Assembly: GCF_003431975.1 (NCBI RefSeq)
Contig: NZ_CP027116.1
Span: 1,922,001 to 1,986,000, forward strand
Reading direction: 5' to 3'
Source: Bacillus pumilus
GTDB taxonomy: Bacteria; Bacillota; Bacilli; Bacillales; Bacillaceae
Length of the DNA stretch: 64,000 nucleotides
This document shows, in pieces, positions 54,576 to 62,975 of this stretch. A program made the position numbers and the translations under genes. Under the pieces are notes generated by a model that saw only the letters and a program-made list of their open reading frames with translations, was not told where the DNA came from and did not search any database. The first letter of the stretch is position 1. The number at the start of each line of letters is the position of its first letter.

Positions 54576-54599
54576 GCCCCTATTCTTTATAAAAGGAGC
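54576..54599. promoter_or_regulatory. Imperfect palindrome above the kamA promoter
   Basis: GCCCCTATT...AAAAGGAGC, 7 of 9 arm positions symmetric, between the activator gene stop and the -24 element. It could be the activator binding site or a weak terminator of the activator gene. Confidence 0.4.
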
Positions 54600-54630
54600 T
54601 TTACCCGTGATCTTCAATGGATGATGGTGC

Positions 54631-56007
54631 CTACATTTCGGCATCTACATATTTTTTCAGTTTATATTGCAGTGTTTGTCGAGGAATTTTTAAAGCTGCG
54701 GCGGTTTTTTTAATATTTCCTTGATGCTTATTTAAAGCTTCTTGAATCAATCTTTGTTCAAATGAAGAAACCTGACTTTTTAAAGAGGATTCGGCTGTTT
54801 CGTCCTCGAGCTTCTGCGCACGTAAATGAGCAGGAAGGTATGAAGGTGTCATGTCTTCGGCTTCCTTTGGCATCATAAGCACAGCATGCTCAATGGTATG
54901 TTTTAATTCTCTGACGTTCCCTGGCCAGTGGTGAGCCATAAACAATTGTTCTGTTTCCTCAGAAAGGCGTATGACATTTTTTGAAAACTGCTGATGATAG
55001 GTTTGAATGAAATGGTTTGAAAGCAGCGGGATATCTTGCTTTCTCTCACGAAGCGGCGGGATATGAAAAGATGACACATGCAGTCTATAAAATAAATCTT
55101 CTCTTAAAATGTGTTTTTTCACTGCTTCAAATGGGTCTATATTGAGTGCAGTAATGAGTCTAACATCTACTTGAATCGCTTTTGCATCCCCAATGCGGCG
55201 CACAACTCCGTCCTCTAACACACGTAATAATTTCGTCTGTAGCGTGAGCGGCATCGCTTGCAGCTCATCAAGAAAAAGCGTGCCTCCATCCGCTAGTTCA
55301 AAAAGACCCTTTCGATCAATTGCACCTGTATAGCTTCCTTTGACAGATCCGAACAATAAGCTCTCAAGTAACGACTCTGGGAGTGCTGCACAGTTTTGCG
55401 GAATGAACACTTGGTTTTTCCGGTCTGATTCATGAACAATGGCTTGAACGAGCACTTCTTTTCCTGTCCCTGTTTCCCCGTATACAACAACTGATGACGG
55501 ATAAACTGCTGCTTTTTTTGCTTTTTCCAGCATTTCTTTTAAGAGCGGATCATTTGTTAAAAATGAAGTAAAATCATGCATTTTTTCTGTCCCAGCTACA
55601 TCATGTATTCGCTTTTTTTGACCTAAACGATTAGAAAGAGCTGACAGCTTCGATACATCTTTTGCGACTTCGACAGCACCTATTAACTGGCTGTCTTCAA
55701 TAATGGGCAATGTCGTGTTGACGGTTTCAATTCTTTCTCCGTTTTTATTCAAATAGGTTTGCAGCGAATGATAAATGGGCTTCCCTGTTCTCAAAACGTG
55801 CATGAGCGTACTTGTTTTTTCTGTTAAAGAGGGATACACATCAAGGATGTACTTGCCAATCACCTCTTCTTTTTGTAAACAGTCAAACTTAGCGGCATTA
55901 TGGTTGTAAAAGATCGTCATTCCTTGATCATCTACAACATGGATGGCTTCATCAATGGCTTCTAAAATTAATTCAAACCAATCCGCTCTTTCGACAACCT
56001 TCCCCAT
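54631..56007 (-). CDS. kamR: Sigma-54-dependent activator, PAS-AAA+-HTH (KamR-like)
   Basis: A 458-residue enhancer-binding protein of the RocR type. An N-terminal PAS sensor (about 1-115, [18 protein letters not shown]) is followed by an AAA+ domain (about 150-370) with Walker [11 protein letters not shown], the sigma-54-contact loop GSYTGA, and Walker [10 protein letters not shown], then a Fis-type HTH ([21 protein letters not shown]). It presumably senses lysine or a product and activates the adjacent kamA promoter. The name kamR follows a B. thuringiensis system from memory. Confidence 0.85.
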   Translation of the reverse strand: MGKVVERADWFELILEAIDEAIHVVDDQGMTIFYNHNAAKFDCLQKEEVIGKYILDVYPSLTEKTSTLMHVLRTGKPIYHSLQTYLNKNGERIETVNTTLPIIEDSQLIGAVEVAKDVSKLSALSNRLGQKKRIHDVAGTEKMHDFTSFLTNDPLLKEMLEKAKKAAVYPSSVVVYGETGTGKEVLVQAIVHESDRKNQVFIPQNCAALPESLLESLLFGSVKGSYTGAIDRKGLFELADGGTLFLDELQAMPLTLQTKLLRVLEDGVVRRIGDAKAIQVDVRLITALNIDPFEAVKKHILREDLFYRLHVSSFHIPPLRERKQDIPLLSNHFIQTYHQQFSKNVIRLSEETEQLFMAHHWPGNVRELKHTIEHAVLMMPKEAEDMTPSYLPAHLRAQKLEDETAESSLKSQVSSFEQRLIQEALNKHQGNIKKTAAALKIPRQTLQYKLKKYVDAEM

Positions 56008-56401
56008 TTTTTCCCCCTCACTTTCAGTGCTGAAAAACCGGCATCTATTGCCGAATTTTCAGCGGCTTGATCAAATTCAAATTGTTCCCCTATCCTTTTC
56101 ACGTTTCGCTTTTTCCCTTTCGATCTCCTGCTTTTTTCATCTATTCTAAAAAACAGTACTGCGCCAAACACTTGCACGACCATCTCTCTTTGGAATACAT
56201 TCCACTAATAAATGGATACGTGACAGTGCATCCCAAATTCCGTCCATTTCATAATGGTACAATCCCATTCTAAATTACCTCTCTTTACTAGAATGATTAA
56301 ATGAAAAAAGACGAATGAATGAGCATTCTGCTTATACCAAAAAAAGTGAATGGCATATACATAGTGGTGAGTTTAAATAAAAAAGAAAGGATGGGGAGCA
56401 A
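56008..56401. other. Non-coding stretch between activator gene and cgeA-like gene
   Basis: About 390 bases. It contains the region upstream of the activator and a sigma-K-like promoter. I see no gene in it; short open frames on both strands lack ribosome sites. Confidence 0.6.
56336..56363 (+). promoter_or_regulatory. Possible sigma-K promoter of cgeA-cgeB
   Basis: AC (56336-56337), 16-base spacer, CATATACATA (56354-56363). It fits AC-N16-CATANNNTA except for one extra base in the -10. Confidence 0.45.
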
Positions 56402-56818
56402 ATGAGTGACAGTCGTACCGAGTTAAGAAGACAACTATTGAACCTATTCTTCAGACCGCTTAGCGACGCGTTAACAGTCAATATTGACGAAGGAGGAACC
56501 GAAATGGCAAATCAATTAAATAATCTATTAAGTGAAGTAGCTCTTGGATCATTATCAGCTTCAGCTTCAGTTTCAACTTCTGCTGGAACACCCACTTCAC
56601 TTCAAGGTGCAAGATGGATTTTCTCAACACTTACACCAGGAACGGTTATTACTATTGTAACTGATTCTGGAGACGTAATTGGACCCGTTACATTTGTAAC
56701 ATTCGATGCTTCAACTGGTATCGTTTTTGTGACACAGGAATCTGCTGTTACACCTAACGGATCTGGAATCACTCTAATAGATGTAGATAAAATTGAAAGT
56801 GTTACCATCCCATCATAA
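56402..56818 (+). CDS. cgeA: CgeA-like spore surface protein
   Basis: A 138-residue protein. ATG 56402 follows GGATGGGGAGCA. After a charged helical N-terminus and an acidic segment is a serine/threonine-rich stretch ([16 protein letters not shown]), then a beta-rich C-terminus of valine and threonine strands. It is followed 15 bases later by a CgeB-type glycosyltransferase, as in the B. subtilis cgeAB operon of the spore crust. The Ser/Thr-rich segment may be a glycosylation target; this is inference. Confidence 0.65.
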   Translation: MSDSRTELRRQLLNLFFRPLSDALTVNIDEGGTEMANQLNNLLSEVALGSLSASASVSTSAGTPTSLQGARWIFSTLTPGTVITIVTDSGDVIGPVTFVTFDASTGIVFVTQESAVTPNGSGITLIDVDKIESVTIPS

Positions 56819-56833
56819 TGTGAGAGGGTTATC

Positions 56834-57796
56834 ATGAAGCTACTTTATATCAGCTCTGGCTACGGAGGGATCTATCAAACTTTCGATCAATGGATAGTAG
56901 AAAGCTTCATCGATTCACCCTTTTCATGTTTAAAGATGGAAAGAGAATCTCTACTGACGCACATGCACAAAATCCGGACATTTTCTCCGGATTTTGTTTT
57001 CATGATGATCGGTGATCGCGTTCCAAAAGAAGTGCTTCAGCAATTCAAACAAGAACAGATACCAGTGGTCCTATGGATGACAGAAGACCCTTTTTATACA
57101 GATGTGTCAGCCAGCTGTGCACATGATGCACACATGATTTTGACAATTGACGAAGGCACACTGCCTTTTTATAAACAATTAGGTGTTCATCACGCACACT
57201 ACTTTCCCATTCCGACAAATACACGTGTATTTCAGAAAAAAATGCCGCCAGCAGATTCGTTCCTCTATGATATTGCATTGATCGGTTATCCTTATCCAAA
57301 TCGCATCAAATCGATCCGTGCACTATTGCAACAGCACAAATGGCGCATTCTCGTTGCAGGAAAAGAATGGCACCGTCACTTAAATAAATCTCGCAGACTA
57401 TATCGTGATCTGACACTCGTGACCAATTGGCTGAACCCTCAGCAAATGGCCAAAATGTATGAGCAGTCAGCTATTATCCTTAATCCACACAGGCCCGCTC
57501 AATTTGCTTATAACCGAAACAAAGCAATGATTGAAAATATAAGTTTGAACAACAGAGCATTTGATATCGCAGCAAGTGGAAGTTTTCAATTGACGAATAT
57601 AAATCCTCCAAGTGCTTTTTCAAGCTTTGCCTTTTACACTCATGAAGACGACTTGATTGAGAAAGTCGAATATTATGTATCAAATGATGAGAAAAGAAAG
57701 GCGATATCTCTTAAAAATTACGAACAAGTCATTTCTTGGAATACATTTGACACGCTGCCATATAGGCTGTGTGAAATGGTGAAGAGCTCCCTATAA
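56834..57796 (+). CDS. cgeB: CgeB-type glycosyltransferase, spore maturation
   Basis: A 320-residue protein with the CgeB/glycosyltransferase-4-like fold (N-terminal MKLLYISSGYGGIYQTFDQWIVES; NPHRPAQFAYNR and SGSFQLTNINP late blocks). It probably adds sugars to spore crust proteins. The final codons and TAA stop appear to derive from one copy of a terminator hairpin left by an inserted repeat: GAGCTCCCTATAA resembles the intact GAGCGCCCTATAA at 57970. It is downstream of cgeA in one transcript. Confidence 0.8.
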   Translation: MKLLYISSGYGGIYQTFDQWIVESFIDSPFSCLKMERESLLTHMHKIRTFSPDFVFMMIGDRVPKEVLQQFKQEQIPVVLWMTEDPFYTDVSASCAHDAHMILTIDEGTLPFYKQLGVHHAHYFPIPTNTRVFQKKMPPADSFLYDIALIGYPYPNRIKSIRALLQQHKWRILVAGKEWHRHLNKSRRLYRDLTLVTNWLNPQQMAKMYEQSAIILNPHRPAQFAYNRNKAMIENISLNNRAFDIAASGSFQLTNINPPSAFSSFAFYTHEDDLIEKVEYYVSNDEKRKAISLKNYEQVISWNTFDTLPYRLCEMVKSSL

Positions 57797-57969
57797 CTTG
57801 TTGACAAAGGGCTAAAATGATCTATATTTTAGCCCTTTGTCTTCTTTTTTTCAGCGTGCCCTGAAAACTTTACAGTCTAGGAGGACGAGTACCGGGCGAA
57901 GCAAGTTTAAGGTTTGTGAGCACCGACAAGCTGAACTGACAAAGAATGCGAGGGTTTGTCTACAAGCTG
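57797..57969 (-). mobile_element. MITE-like structured repeat, copy 4 (reversed)
   Basis: About 173 bp in opposite orientation to the other copies. Its right edge (TTTGTCTACAAGCTG) is the element's left end, identical over 15 bases to the IS1182-family left end. The other tip is eroded (ACTTGTTGACAAA with the CAG lost). The internal terminator hairpin (57803-57840) now follows cgeB directly. Only one intact flanking hairpin remains, at 57970-57992. Confidence 0.8.
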
Positions 57970-57992
57970 GAGCGCCCTATAATCGGGCGCTC
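57970..57992. terminator. Terminator hairpin beside repeat copy 4
   Basis: GAGCGCCC and GGGCGCTC arms around TATAATC. It serves the leftward cytidylyltransferase gene; T-rich on the plus strand too. Confidence 0.8.
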
Positions 57993-58015
57993 GCTTTTTC
58001 TTTTTTATATCAGTT

Positions 58016-58738
58016 TTATACTGTCCCTTCCGTATCTCGTCGTGCCAATAATACTTTCTCTATCTCTAGCCTATCTGCCTCAGTTTTGAAAACAAGCGAA
58101 TGTGTACGATCCATCATATATGCCCCAACAGACCCTTCTAAAAAAGAGTGTATGCATTCTTTGGCATAATCAGCATGAAAAGCATATACAGCACCATTTA
58201 TACGACCATACGTATAAGGATGTTCATGCTTTGGAATAAAAAAATAATGATTGTCCTTATACAACGTCGCTTCATTGTTGTCATGCAGTGTCCATGTTTC
58301 GTTTGGGTTTTCTAGCGCCTCTGTAAAAGAAGCGGTACAATCATAACTCCCTTCTACAAGAAGCTCCAGGCATTTCTCAATATCAAGCGGCTCTCTCAGT
58401 GGAGATGCTGGATGTAGATACAGAACAATATCAAACGTCTTCCCTTCCCGCTCTAAATAAGCAAGCGCATGCTTCACAGCTAGTAATGAAGGTGTTTGTT
58501 CAGACACATGTGTGCTTGGAAGTTCAATAACATTTGCTCCGTAGTGGGACGAAATAATTTGAGTATTCACATCATGTGAAGAGACGACAATTTCATCTAA
58601 CTCAACCATTTGAAGGAGCGGCTGAATGGTCCAATAAATAAGTGGTCGCTCCGCCAACAGACGAATATATTCATCATGATGATCTTGCTGCCTATGAAAA
58701 GCTGGTATCAAAGCTAAAATACGTTTTCCCCTATACAT
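58016..58738 (-). CDS. Cytidylyltransferase (NeuA/PseF-like) for a nonulosonic-acid-type sugar
   Basis: About 240 residues from ATG 58738 after GAGGGGAGAAG. The nucleotidyltransferase fold opens RILALIPAFHRQQ (weakened Arg/Lys loop) and has LLAERPLIYWTIQ, VVSSHD, and YLHPASPLREPLDIEKCLELL, as in CMP-N-acetylneuraminate synthetases and PseF. It would activate a sugar with CTP. With spsM beside it, a legionaminic- or pseudaminic-type spore glycan is plausible. The first active-site loop lacks the usual RxGSKG pattern, so activity is uncertain. Confidence 0.65.
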   Translation of the reverse strand: MYRGKRILALIPAFHRQQDHHDEYIRLLAERPLIYWTIQPLLQMVELDEIVVSSHDVNTQIISSHYGANVIELPSTHVSEQTPSLLAVKHALAYLEREGKTFDIVLYLHPASPLREPLDIEKCLELLVEGSYDCTASFTEALENPNETWTLHDNNEATLYKDNHYFFIPKHEHPYTYGRINGAVYAFHADYAKECIHSFLEGSVGAYMMDRTHSLVFKTEADRLEIEKVLLARRDTEGTV

Positions 58739-58948
58739 GTATGTTCTTCTCCCCTCACGCACACCTCAATATCAAGCGAAAAAACTTCCTATACTTTTTC
58801 ACTCACCATGAAGCTGTTGGCAGTATTGAAGTGTTTTTCTCTCGTTCTTTCTACTTTTTCTTTGATTTCTCCATATTCTATTAAAAAGCTGAATGAAAAG
58901 TTATAATTTGTTCACCTAATTTATGTATGAAGTGGTTCTTTTCCTCAA

Positions 58949-58975
58949 ACGTCTGCCACTCTTTCACATATGATG
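58949..58975 (+). promoter_or_regulatory. Sigma-K-like promoter of spsM
   Basis: AC (58949-58950), 16-base spacer, CATATGATG (58967-58975). It matches AC-N16-CATANNNTA at all but the last base. Confidence 0.6.
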
Positions 58976-59008
58976 CAAAGTAGAGAAATAAGAGTTGGGG
59001 GATTGGAT

Positions 59009-60037
59009 ATGTCCAAACAGATAGAAACGAGTATGAAGACCTTTTTTCGTCACAAAACGATTTTGGTCACAGGCGGTACGGGTTCGATCGGCCGACAAAT
59101 TGTTAAGAAATTAACAGCTTGCTCTCCTAAAAAGGTCATTGTCTTCAGCAAAGATGACAGCAAACAATACATGATGAAAAATGAGTACGCAGAATATCCA
59201 GAGGTCGTATTTGCTCTTGGAGATGTTCGGGATGCAAGCCGCGTGAGACAGCTTGTCAAAGGCGTTGATATCATCTTTCATGCCGCTGCCTTAAAACAAG
59301 TGCCCACTTGCGAAGACAATCCGTTTGAAGCCGTGCAGACGAATATTATCGGCGGACAGCACGTCATTGAAGCAGCGATAGAATATGAAGTGAGTCATGT
59401 TGTCAACATTTCAACGGACAAAGCGGTGTCTCCAACAAATGCTATGGGTGCAACAAAATTGATTTCAGAGAAACTATTTTCTCAAGCAAATGAAAGCATT
59501 CCGAATCAAAAAACAAAGTGTTGCTCTGTGCGTTTTGGCAATGTCCTTGGATCAAGAGGTTCGGTCATTCCCATCATGCTCCAGCAGCTGTTAAATGAAA
59601 AACCTTTGACCGTGACTGATCCTCATATGACACGTTTTTTTATGTCTATCGAAGAGGCTGTCTCCCTCACCCTTCAAGCAGCCATCATGATGAAAGGCGG
59701 CGAAACGTTCATTCTCAAAATGGAATCCTTGCAGCTTGCTGATCTCTTAAAAGCGTTTCATGAATATGCCGCTCAAATCAATGCCAAATCTCCGGATATT
59801 CTCGTTGTCGGAAAAAGACCTGGTGAAAAGCTTCACGAGGAGCTCACATTCCCGCACGAAGCAGATGCACTGTTTGAACATGAACAATTTTATGCCATCT
59901 TACCGAGACCTCATCTGCACCCTGCCTTTCAAAAAGTCGACTTAACCAATTACACATCAAAAGAGGCACCTCTCATTACAAAAGAAAAACTGTTCCATAT
60001 CATTGAACAATTACATCACACGCATCATAAAAAATAA
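59009..60037 (+). CDS. spsM: UDP-GlcNAc 4,6-dehydratase-type sugar enzyme SpsM (intact)
   Basis: About 342 residues from ATG 59009 after GGGGGATT. SDR/Polysacc_synt_2 family: nucleotide motif TGGTGSIGRQI (about residues 20-30), FHAAALKQVPTCEDNP, NISTDKAVSPTNAMGATK and RFGNVLGSRGSVIP, as in PseB/FlaA1-type UDP-GlcNAc dehydratases. In B. subtilis SPbeta sits inside spsM and excises during sporulation to rebuild it; here the gene is uninterrupted. It should make spore polysaccharide. A sigma-K-like promoter supports that. Confidence 0.88.
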   Translation: MSKQIETSMKTFFRHKTILVTGGTGSIGRQIVKKLTACSPKKVIVFSKDDSKQYMMKNEYAEYPEVVFALGDVRDASRVRQLVKGVDIIFHAAALKQVPTCEDNPFEAVQTNIIGGQHVIEAAIEYEVSHVVNISTDKAVSPTNAMGATKLISEKLFSQANESIPNQKTKCCSVRFGNVLGSRGSVIPIMLQQLLNEKPLTVTDPHMTRFFMSIEEAVSLTLQAAIMMKGGETFILKMESLQLADLLKAFHEYAAQINAKSPDILVVGKRPGEKLHEELTFPHEADALFEHEQFYAILPRPHLHPAFQKVDLTNYTSKEAPLITKEKLFHIIEQLHHTHHKK

Positions 60038-60082
60038 AAAATCGTCACACGGAAGCAATTGCTTTCCATGTGACGATTTTTA
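60038..60082. terminator. Bidirectional terminator between spsM and msrB
   Basis: AAAATCGTCACA and TGTGACGATTTT arms with a further inner stem (GGAAGCAATTGCTTTCC). Confidence 0.88.
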
Positions 60083-60088
60083 AATGGA

Positions 60089-60520
60089 TCAATCAAATAA
60101 ATGTTTCAAATCCCCATAACCTTCTTTTTCAAGATCATCCTTTGGGATAAACTTCAACGCGGCGGAGTTAATACAATACCGAAGACCATTTGGCCCTGGT
60201 CCATCAGGAAAAACATGCCCTAAATGAGAATCAGCTGTCTTGCTGCGAACCTCTGTCCGAACCATCCCGTGGCTCTTATCAACTTTCTCTGCTACTTCCT
60301 CATCTTCAAGCGGCTTTGTGAAACTTGGCCAGCCGCAATGGGCATCAAACTTGTCTAAAGAAGAAAAGAGCGGTTTTCCCGAGATGATATCGACATAAAT
60401 GCCTTCTTCTTTGTGATCCCAAAATTCATTTTGAAATGGCGGCTCAGTGCCATTATTTTGTGTGACTTCGTACTGCATTCGGTTTAATTCTTTTAGACGC
60501 TTTTCTTTATCGTTTGTCAT
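60089..60520 (-). CDS. msrB: Peptide-methionine (R)-S-oxide reductase MsrB
   Basis: A 143-residue protein with the catalytic Cys in RYCINSAAL and Cys in [23 protein letters not shown] is typical. It lacks the CxxC zinc pairs, like B. subtilis MsrB. It repairs methionine R-sulfoxide in proteins. It overlaps msrA by 4 bases. Confidence 0.95.
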   Translation of the reverse strand: MTNDKEKRLKELNRMQYEVTQNNGTEPPFQNEFWDHKEEGIYVDIISGKPLFSSLDKFDAHCGWPSFTKPLEDEEVAEKVDKSHGMVRTEVRSKTADSHLGHVFPDGPGPNGLRYCINSAALKFIPKDDLEKEGYGDLKHLFD

Positions 60521-61053
60521 GATTTATCACTCCAATGAGACTCAATAAAACCCGCTCTGCCCGAACCGACATGATATCGTTCGTAATGCATTTTGTTCTT
60601 TTTATAATATTGCTGATGATATTCCTCTGCGGGATAAAAAGGAGCAGCATCTAAAATTTCTGTCACAATTGGTTTTTGGAAAATGCCGCTTTGGTTCAGC
60701 TTCTCTTTTGATGCTTCAGCAAGCTTTCTCTGCTCATCATGATGAACATAAATGCCTGTACGGTAGGACTCTCCTCTATCACCAAATTGTCCGCCGTCAT
60801 CTGTTGGGTCTATTTGCTGCCAATATAGTTCTAATAACTTTTCATACGGGAAAACGTCTGGATCAAACGTGATTTGAACCGCTTCTCTATGCCCCGTTGT
60901 ATTTGTACATACTTCCTCATAGGTCGGATTCACTGTATGTCCGCCAGTATACCCTGATTCAACTTTGATAATGCCCGGCTGTTCATCAAAAGGTTTAACC
61001 ATACACCAGAAGCAGCCTCCTGCAAATGTGGCTAATTCTTGTTTTTCAGACAT
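60517..61053 (-). CDS. msrA: Peptide-methionine (S)-S-oxide reductase MsrA
   Basis: A 178-residue protein with catalytic FAGGCFWCM near the N-terminus (about residues 9-17), [23 protein letters not shown] and a C-terminal glycine-rich tail. It reduces methionine S-sulfoxide with thioredoxin. The operon msrA-msrB lies beside spsM as msrAB lies beside ypqP in B. subtilis. GGGGGC precedes the ATG. Confidence 0.95.
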   Translation of the reverse strand: MSEKQELATFAGGCFWCMVKPFDEQPGIIKVESGYTGGHTVNPTYEEVCTNTTGHREAVQITFDPDVFPYEKLLELYWQQIDPTDDGGQFGDRGESYRTGIYVHHDEQRKLAEASKEKLNQSGIFQKPIVTEILDAAPFYPAEEYHQQYYKKNKMHYERYHVGSGRAGFIESHWSDKS

Positions 61054-61190
61054 ATTAGTGCCCCCTTCATTTAAAAAATGGTATCATCATATTATAACAT
61101 GATGAAAAATAATGAAAATGATACGACTTATCTACCTAAAATAAAAGAAAGCATTCTGTCGTATCTTAAAATATAATGGGGGTTTAATGA

Positions 61191-61622
61191 TTGGAACAAA
61201 GAAAACAAATGATGTATGAAATGGATACTTTACTGAGAACCGTATTTAAGCAGATCCGTTATGAAATTAACAGCCTGCTCGAAAACGAATTATCTCGGAA
61301 TGAATTTCTCATTTTAAATCTGCTCCGTGAGCAAGGCGCCAAAAAAGTGACGGAATTTGCGTCAATTCTTGGGGTGTCAGCAAGCCACATCACAGCTGTG
61401 ACCGACACACTCGTAGAAAAAGGCTGGATCACTCGTATCCGTTCAAAAGAGGATCGACGCATCATCAAAATCCACTTAACCGATAAGGGTAAGGAAATTA
61501 CTGAGCATTTTGAGAAAAAGAAAACGGAATACTTTATGGAGCGATTTGAGTCATTCGACGACGAAGAACTGAAAACAATGATTAAACTATTTAAAAAACT
61601 GGATAAAAGTCAAAAGGATTAA
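61191..61622 (+). CDS. ypoP: MarR-family regulator YpoP
   Basis: A 143-residue MarR-type regulator with a winged HTH (TEFASILGVSASHITAVTDTLVEKGWI, wing RIRSKEDRRIIKIHLTDKG). TTG at 61191 follows GGGGG at 8 bases; the ATG just upstream is out of frame. It is divergent from msrA. Target and ligand are unknown. Confidence 0.85.
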   Translation: MEQRKQMMYEMDTLLRTVFKQIRYEINSLLENELSRNEFLILNLLREQGAKKVTEFASILGVSASHITAVTDTLVEKGWITRIRSKEDRRIIKIHLTDKGKEITEHFEKKKTEYFMERFESFDDEELKTMIKLFKKLDKSQKD

Positions 61623-61676
61623 GCATAGATTTTAGCGCTCGGGACATGCTACGGATAAAAAGAGGTGGAATGAACC

Positions 61677-61937
61677 ATGACAAGCCCTTACCTTTGTCCA
61701 AACTGTAAAACAAACCGAACGCGCTTTAATCTCATTGAGCAGCATTCAGAACCTGTGAAGCTTGACCCTGCCACCGGAGCAATTGTTGAAAGATACGAAG
61801 GAGAACAGCTTTCTCCTTTGCACATGAGCTATCAAGGTCCTCAAATAAAGGTCCAGTGCGGTGTTTGTGGTTTAATTGAGGATGAAAAAACGTTCATTAA
61901 GCTAGCGGAATATCATCAATATTCTTCTCCTTCTTAA
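61677..61937 (+). CDS. Small zinc-ribbon-like protein
   Basis: An 86-residue protein with two Cys pairs (CPNC at residues 7-10, CGVC at about 62-65) in the arrangement of a zinc ribbon. The rest is hydrophilic. It follows ypoP with an AAAGAGGTGG ribosome site. I do not recognise a function; it may be a nucleic-acid or metal-handling protein. Confidence 0.65.
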   Translation: MTSPYLCPNCKTNRTRFNLIEQHSEPVKLDPATGAIVERYEGEQLSPLHMSYQGPQIKVQCGVCGLIEDEKTFIKLAEYHQYSSPS

Positions 61938-61943
61938 CATGTG

Positions 61944-61972
61944 AGCCTGACGGAAAACGTCAGGCTTTTTTC
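61944..61972 (+). terminator. Terminator after the zinc-ribbon gene
   Basis: AGCCTGACG and CGTCAGGCT arms around GAAAA, followed by TTTTTT. Confidence 0.88.
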
Positions 61973-62057
61973 TATGCCTCTTTTGCCTATACAGATCGTC
62001 CTTTTCATGCATACGCTACAAAAAACCCTCTAGTATGAAATAGAAAGGATTGATGAC

Positions 62058-62723
62058 ATGCAGCAGCTCTTTTATGATGACTTTCCGTACCGGCCATTCA
62101 CTGCGGATTACGAGCCACCTCAAAGCAGCACATCATCCAAAGCTATTATTCGGCTATTTCACGCAGCACCTGATCTCAGTGAGCTCGCTGTATATGTAAA
62201 CCGTCAGCAGGTCATAAAAACGATATCTTATAGCCATCTGACAGCTTATATGGAGTGGAATGAAGGAATTTATGACATCGAAGTGTTCAAACAAGCAACA
62301 AAAGAAAGAGTTCTTCATTCTCGCATGATGATTCAAAGCGGTGAGATTTACACACTATGTATCACTGGTGCTCATTCAGGTTTTGCACTTCTGACAGAGC
62401 AGCAAGATGCTATGATCAAACATGAAGACCTGTCAGCACTTACATTTGTCCATCTGTCTCCAGACCTCCCTTCCATTGATATATATGAACGAGATCAAGG
62501 AATGTTAACAAAGGAGCTTGACTATGTAAACGGTACTCACATCCATCATTTCTCCCCGAATAAATATCATTTTGAATTAAAAGCCGCCGGTACCCAAAGT
62601 GTATTGCTTGATATCCCAAAAGTTCATCTGCAAACAAATCGTGCATACCTCATTCTCCTTCATGGCTTTGCTAACGGAGAGCCAGAGCTGATGGCGAAGG
62701 TGGTTTTGTCTCGGCAAATATAA
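62058..62723 (+). CDS. DUF4397 protein
   Basis: A 221-residue protein with two DUF4397-type beta-sandwich units: AIIRLFHAAPDLSELAVYVN in the first and LTFVHLSPDLPSIDIYER in the second, the family signature of HxSPDxPxVDVY. No signal peptide is evident, unlike many members. Function unknown; a surface or structural role is possible. It starts after AGAAAGGATTGATGAC. Confidence 0.85.
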   Translation: MQQLFYDDFPYRPFTADYEPPQSSTSSKAIIRLFHAAPDLSELAVYVNRQQVIKTISYSHLTAYMEWNEGIYDIEVFKQATKERVLHSRMMIQSGEIYTLCITGAHSGFALLTEQQDAMIKHEDLSALTFVHLSPDLPSIDIYERDQGMLTKELDYVNGTHIHHFSPNKYHFELKAAGTQSVLLDIPKVHLQTNRAYLILLHGFANGEPELMAKVVLSRQI

Positions 62724-62757
62724 AAAAGAGCCTTTCCTCGATGGAAAAGGCTCTTTA
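62724..62757. terminator. Bidirectional terminator between the DUF4397 gene and ypmT
   Basis: AAAGAGCCTTTCC and GGAAAAGGCTCTTT arms, T-rich on both sides. Confidence 0.88.
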
Positions 62758-62952
62758 CGAGACATCTTCAGCTTTTTCTTGCTTTTGAAAATCAAAAGCA
62801 AGAATCATAGTGCCTAGAAATAATGCACAGTAGGCAATATTTAAGTAAAACTGATCGATATTTTCTGCTCTTAAATCAGTGGCAGCTGTCATGCCAAAGT
62901 ATGCAGCAAATAAAAGGGACAGTAAACTAAAATATTGATAGACTCGCTTCAT
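62755..62952 (-). CDS. ypmT: Small membrane protein YpmT
   Basis: A 65-residue protein with two hydrophobic segments (YFSLLSLLFAAYFGMT and YLNIAYCALFLGTMILAF) and a charged tail. Same position next to ypmS as YpmT of B. subtilis. Function unknown. Confidence 0.8.
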   Translation of the reverse strand: MKRVYQYFSLLSLLFAAYFGMTAATDLRAENIDQFYLNIAYCALFLGTMILAFDFQKQEKAEDVS

Positions 62953-62975
62953 GATTTCACTCCTGACTCACTCGT

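Noticed and set aside
9180..57969. The four repeats as a riboswitch, CRISPR array or tRNA-like element
   Set aside because: They are dispersed single copies beside unrelated genes in both orientations, have IS-like terminal repeats and sit between target duplications; no spacer pattern and no leader role for a downstream gene.
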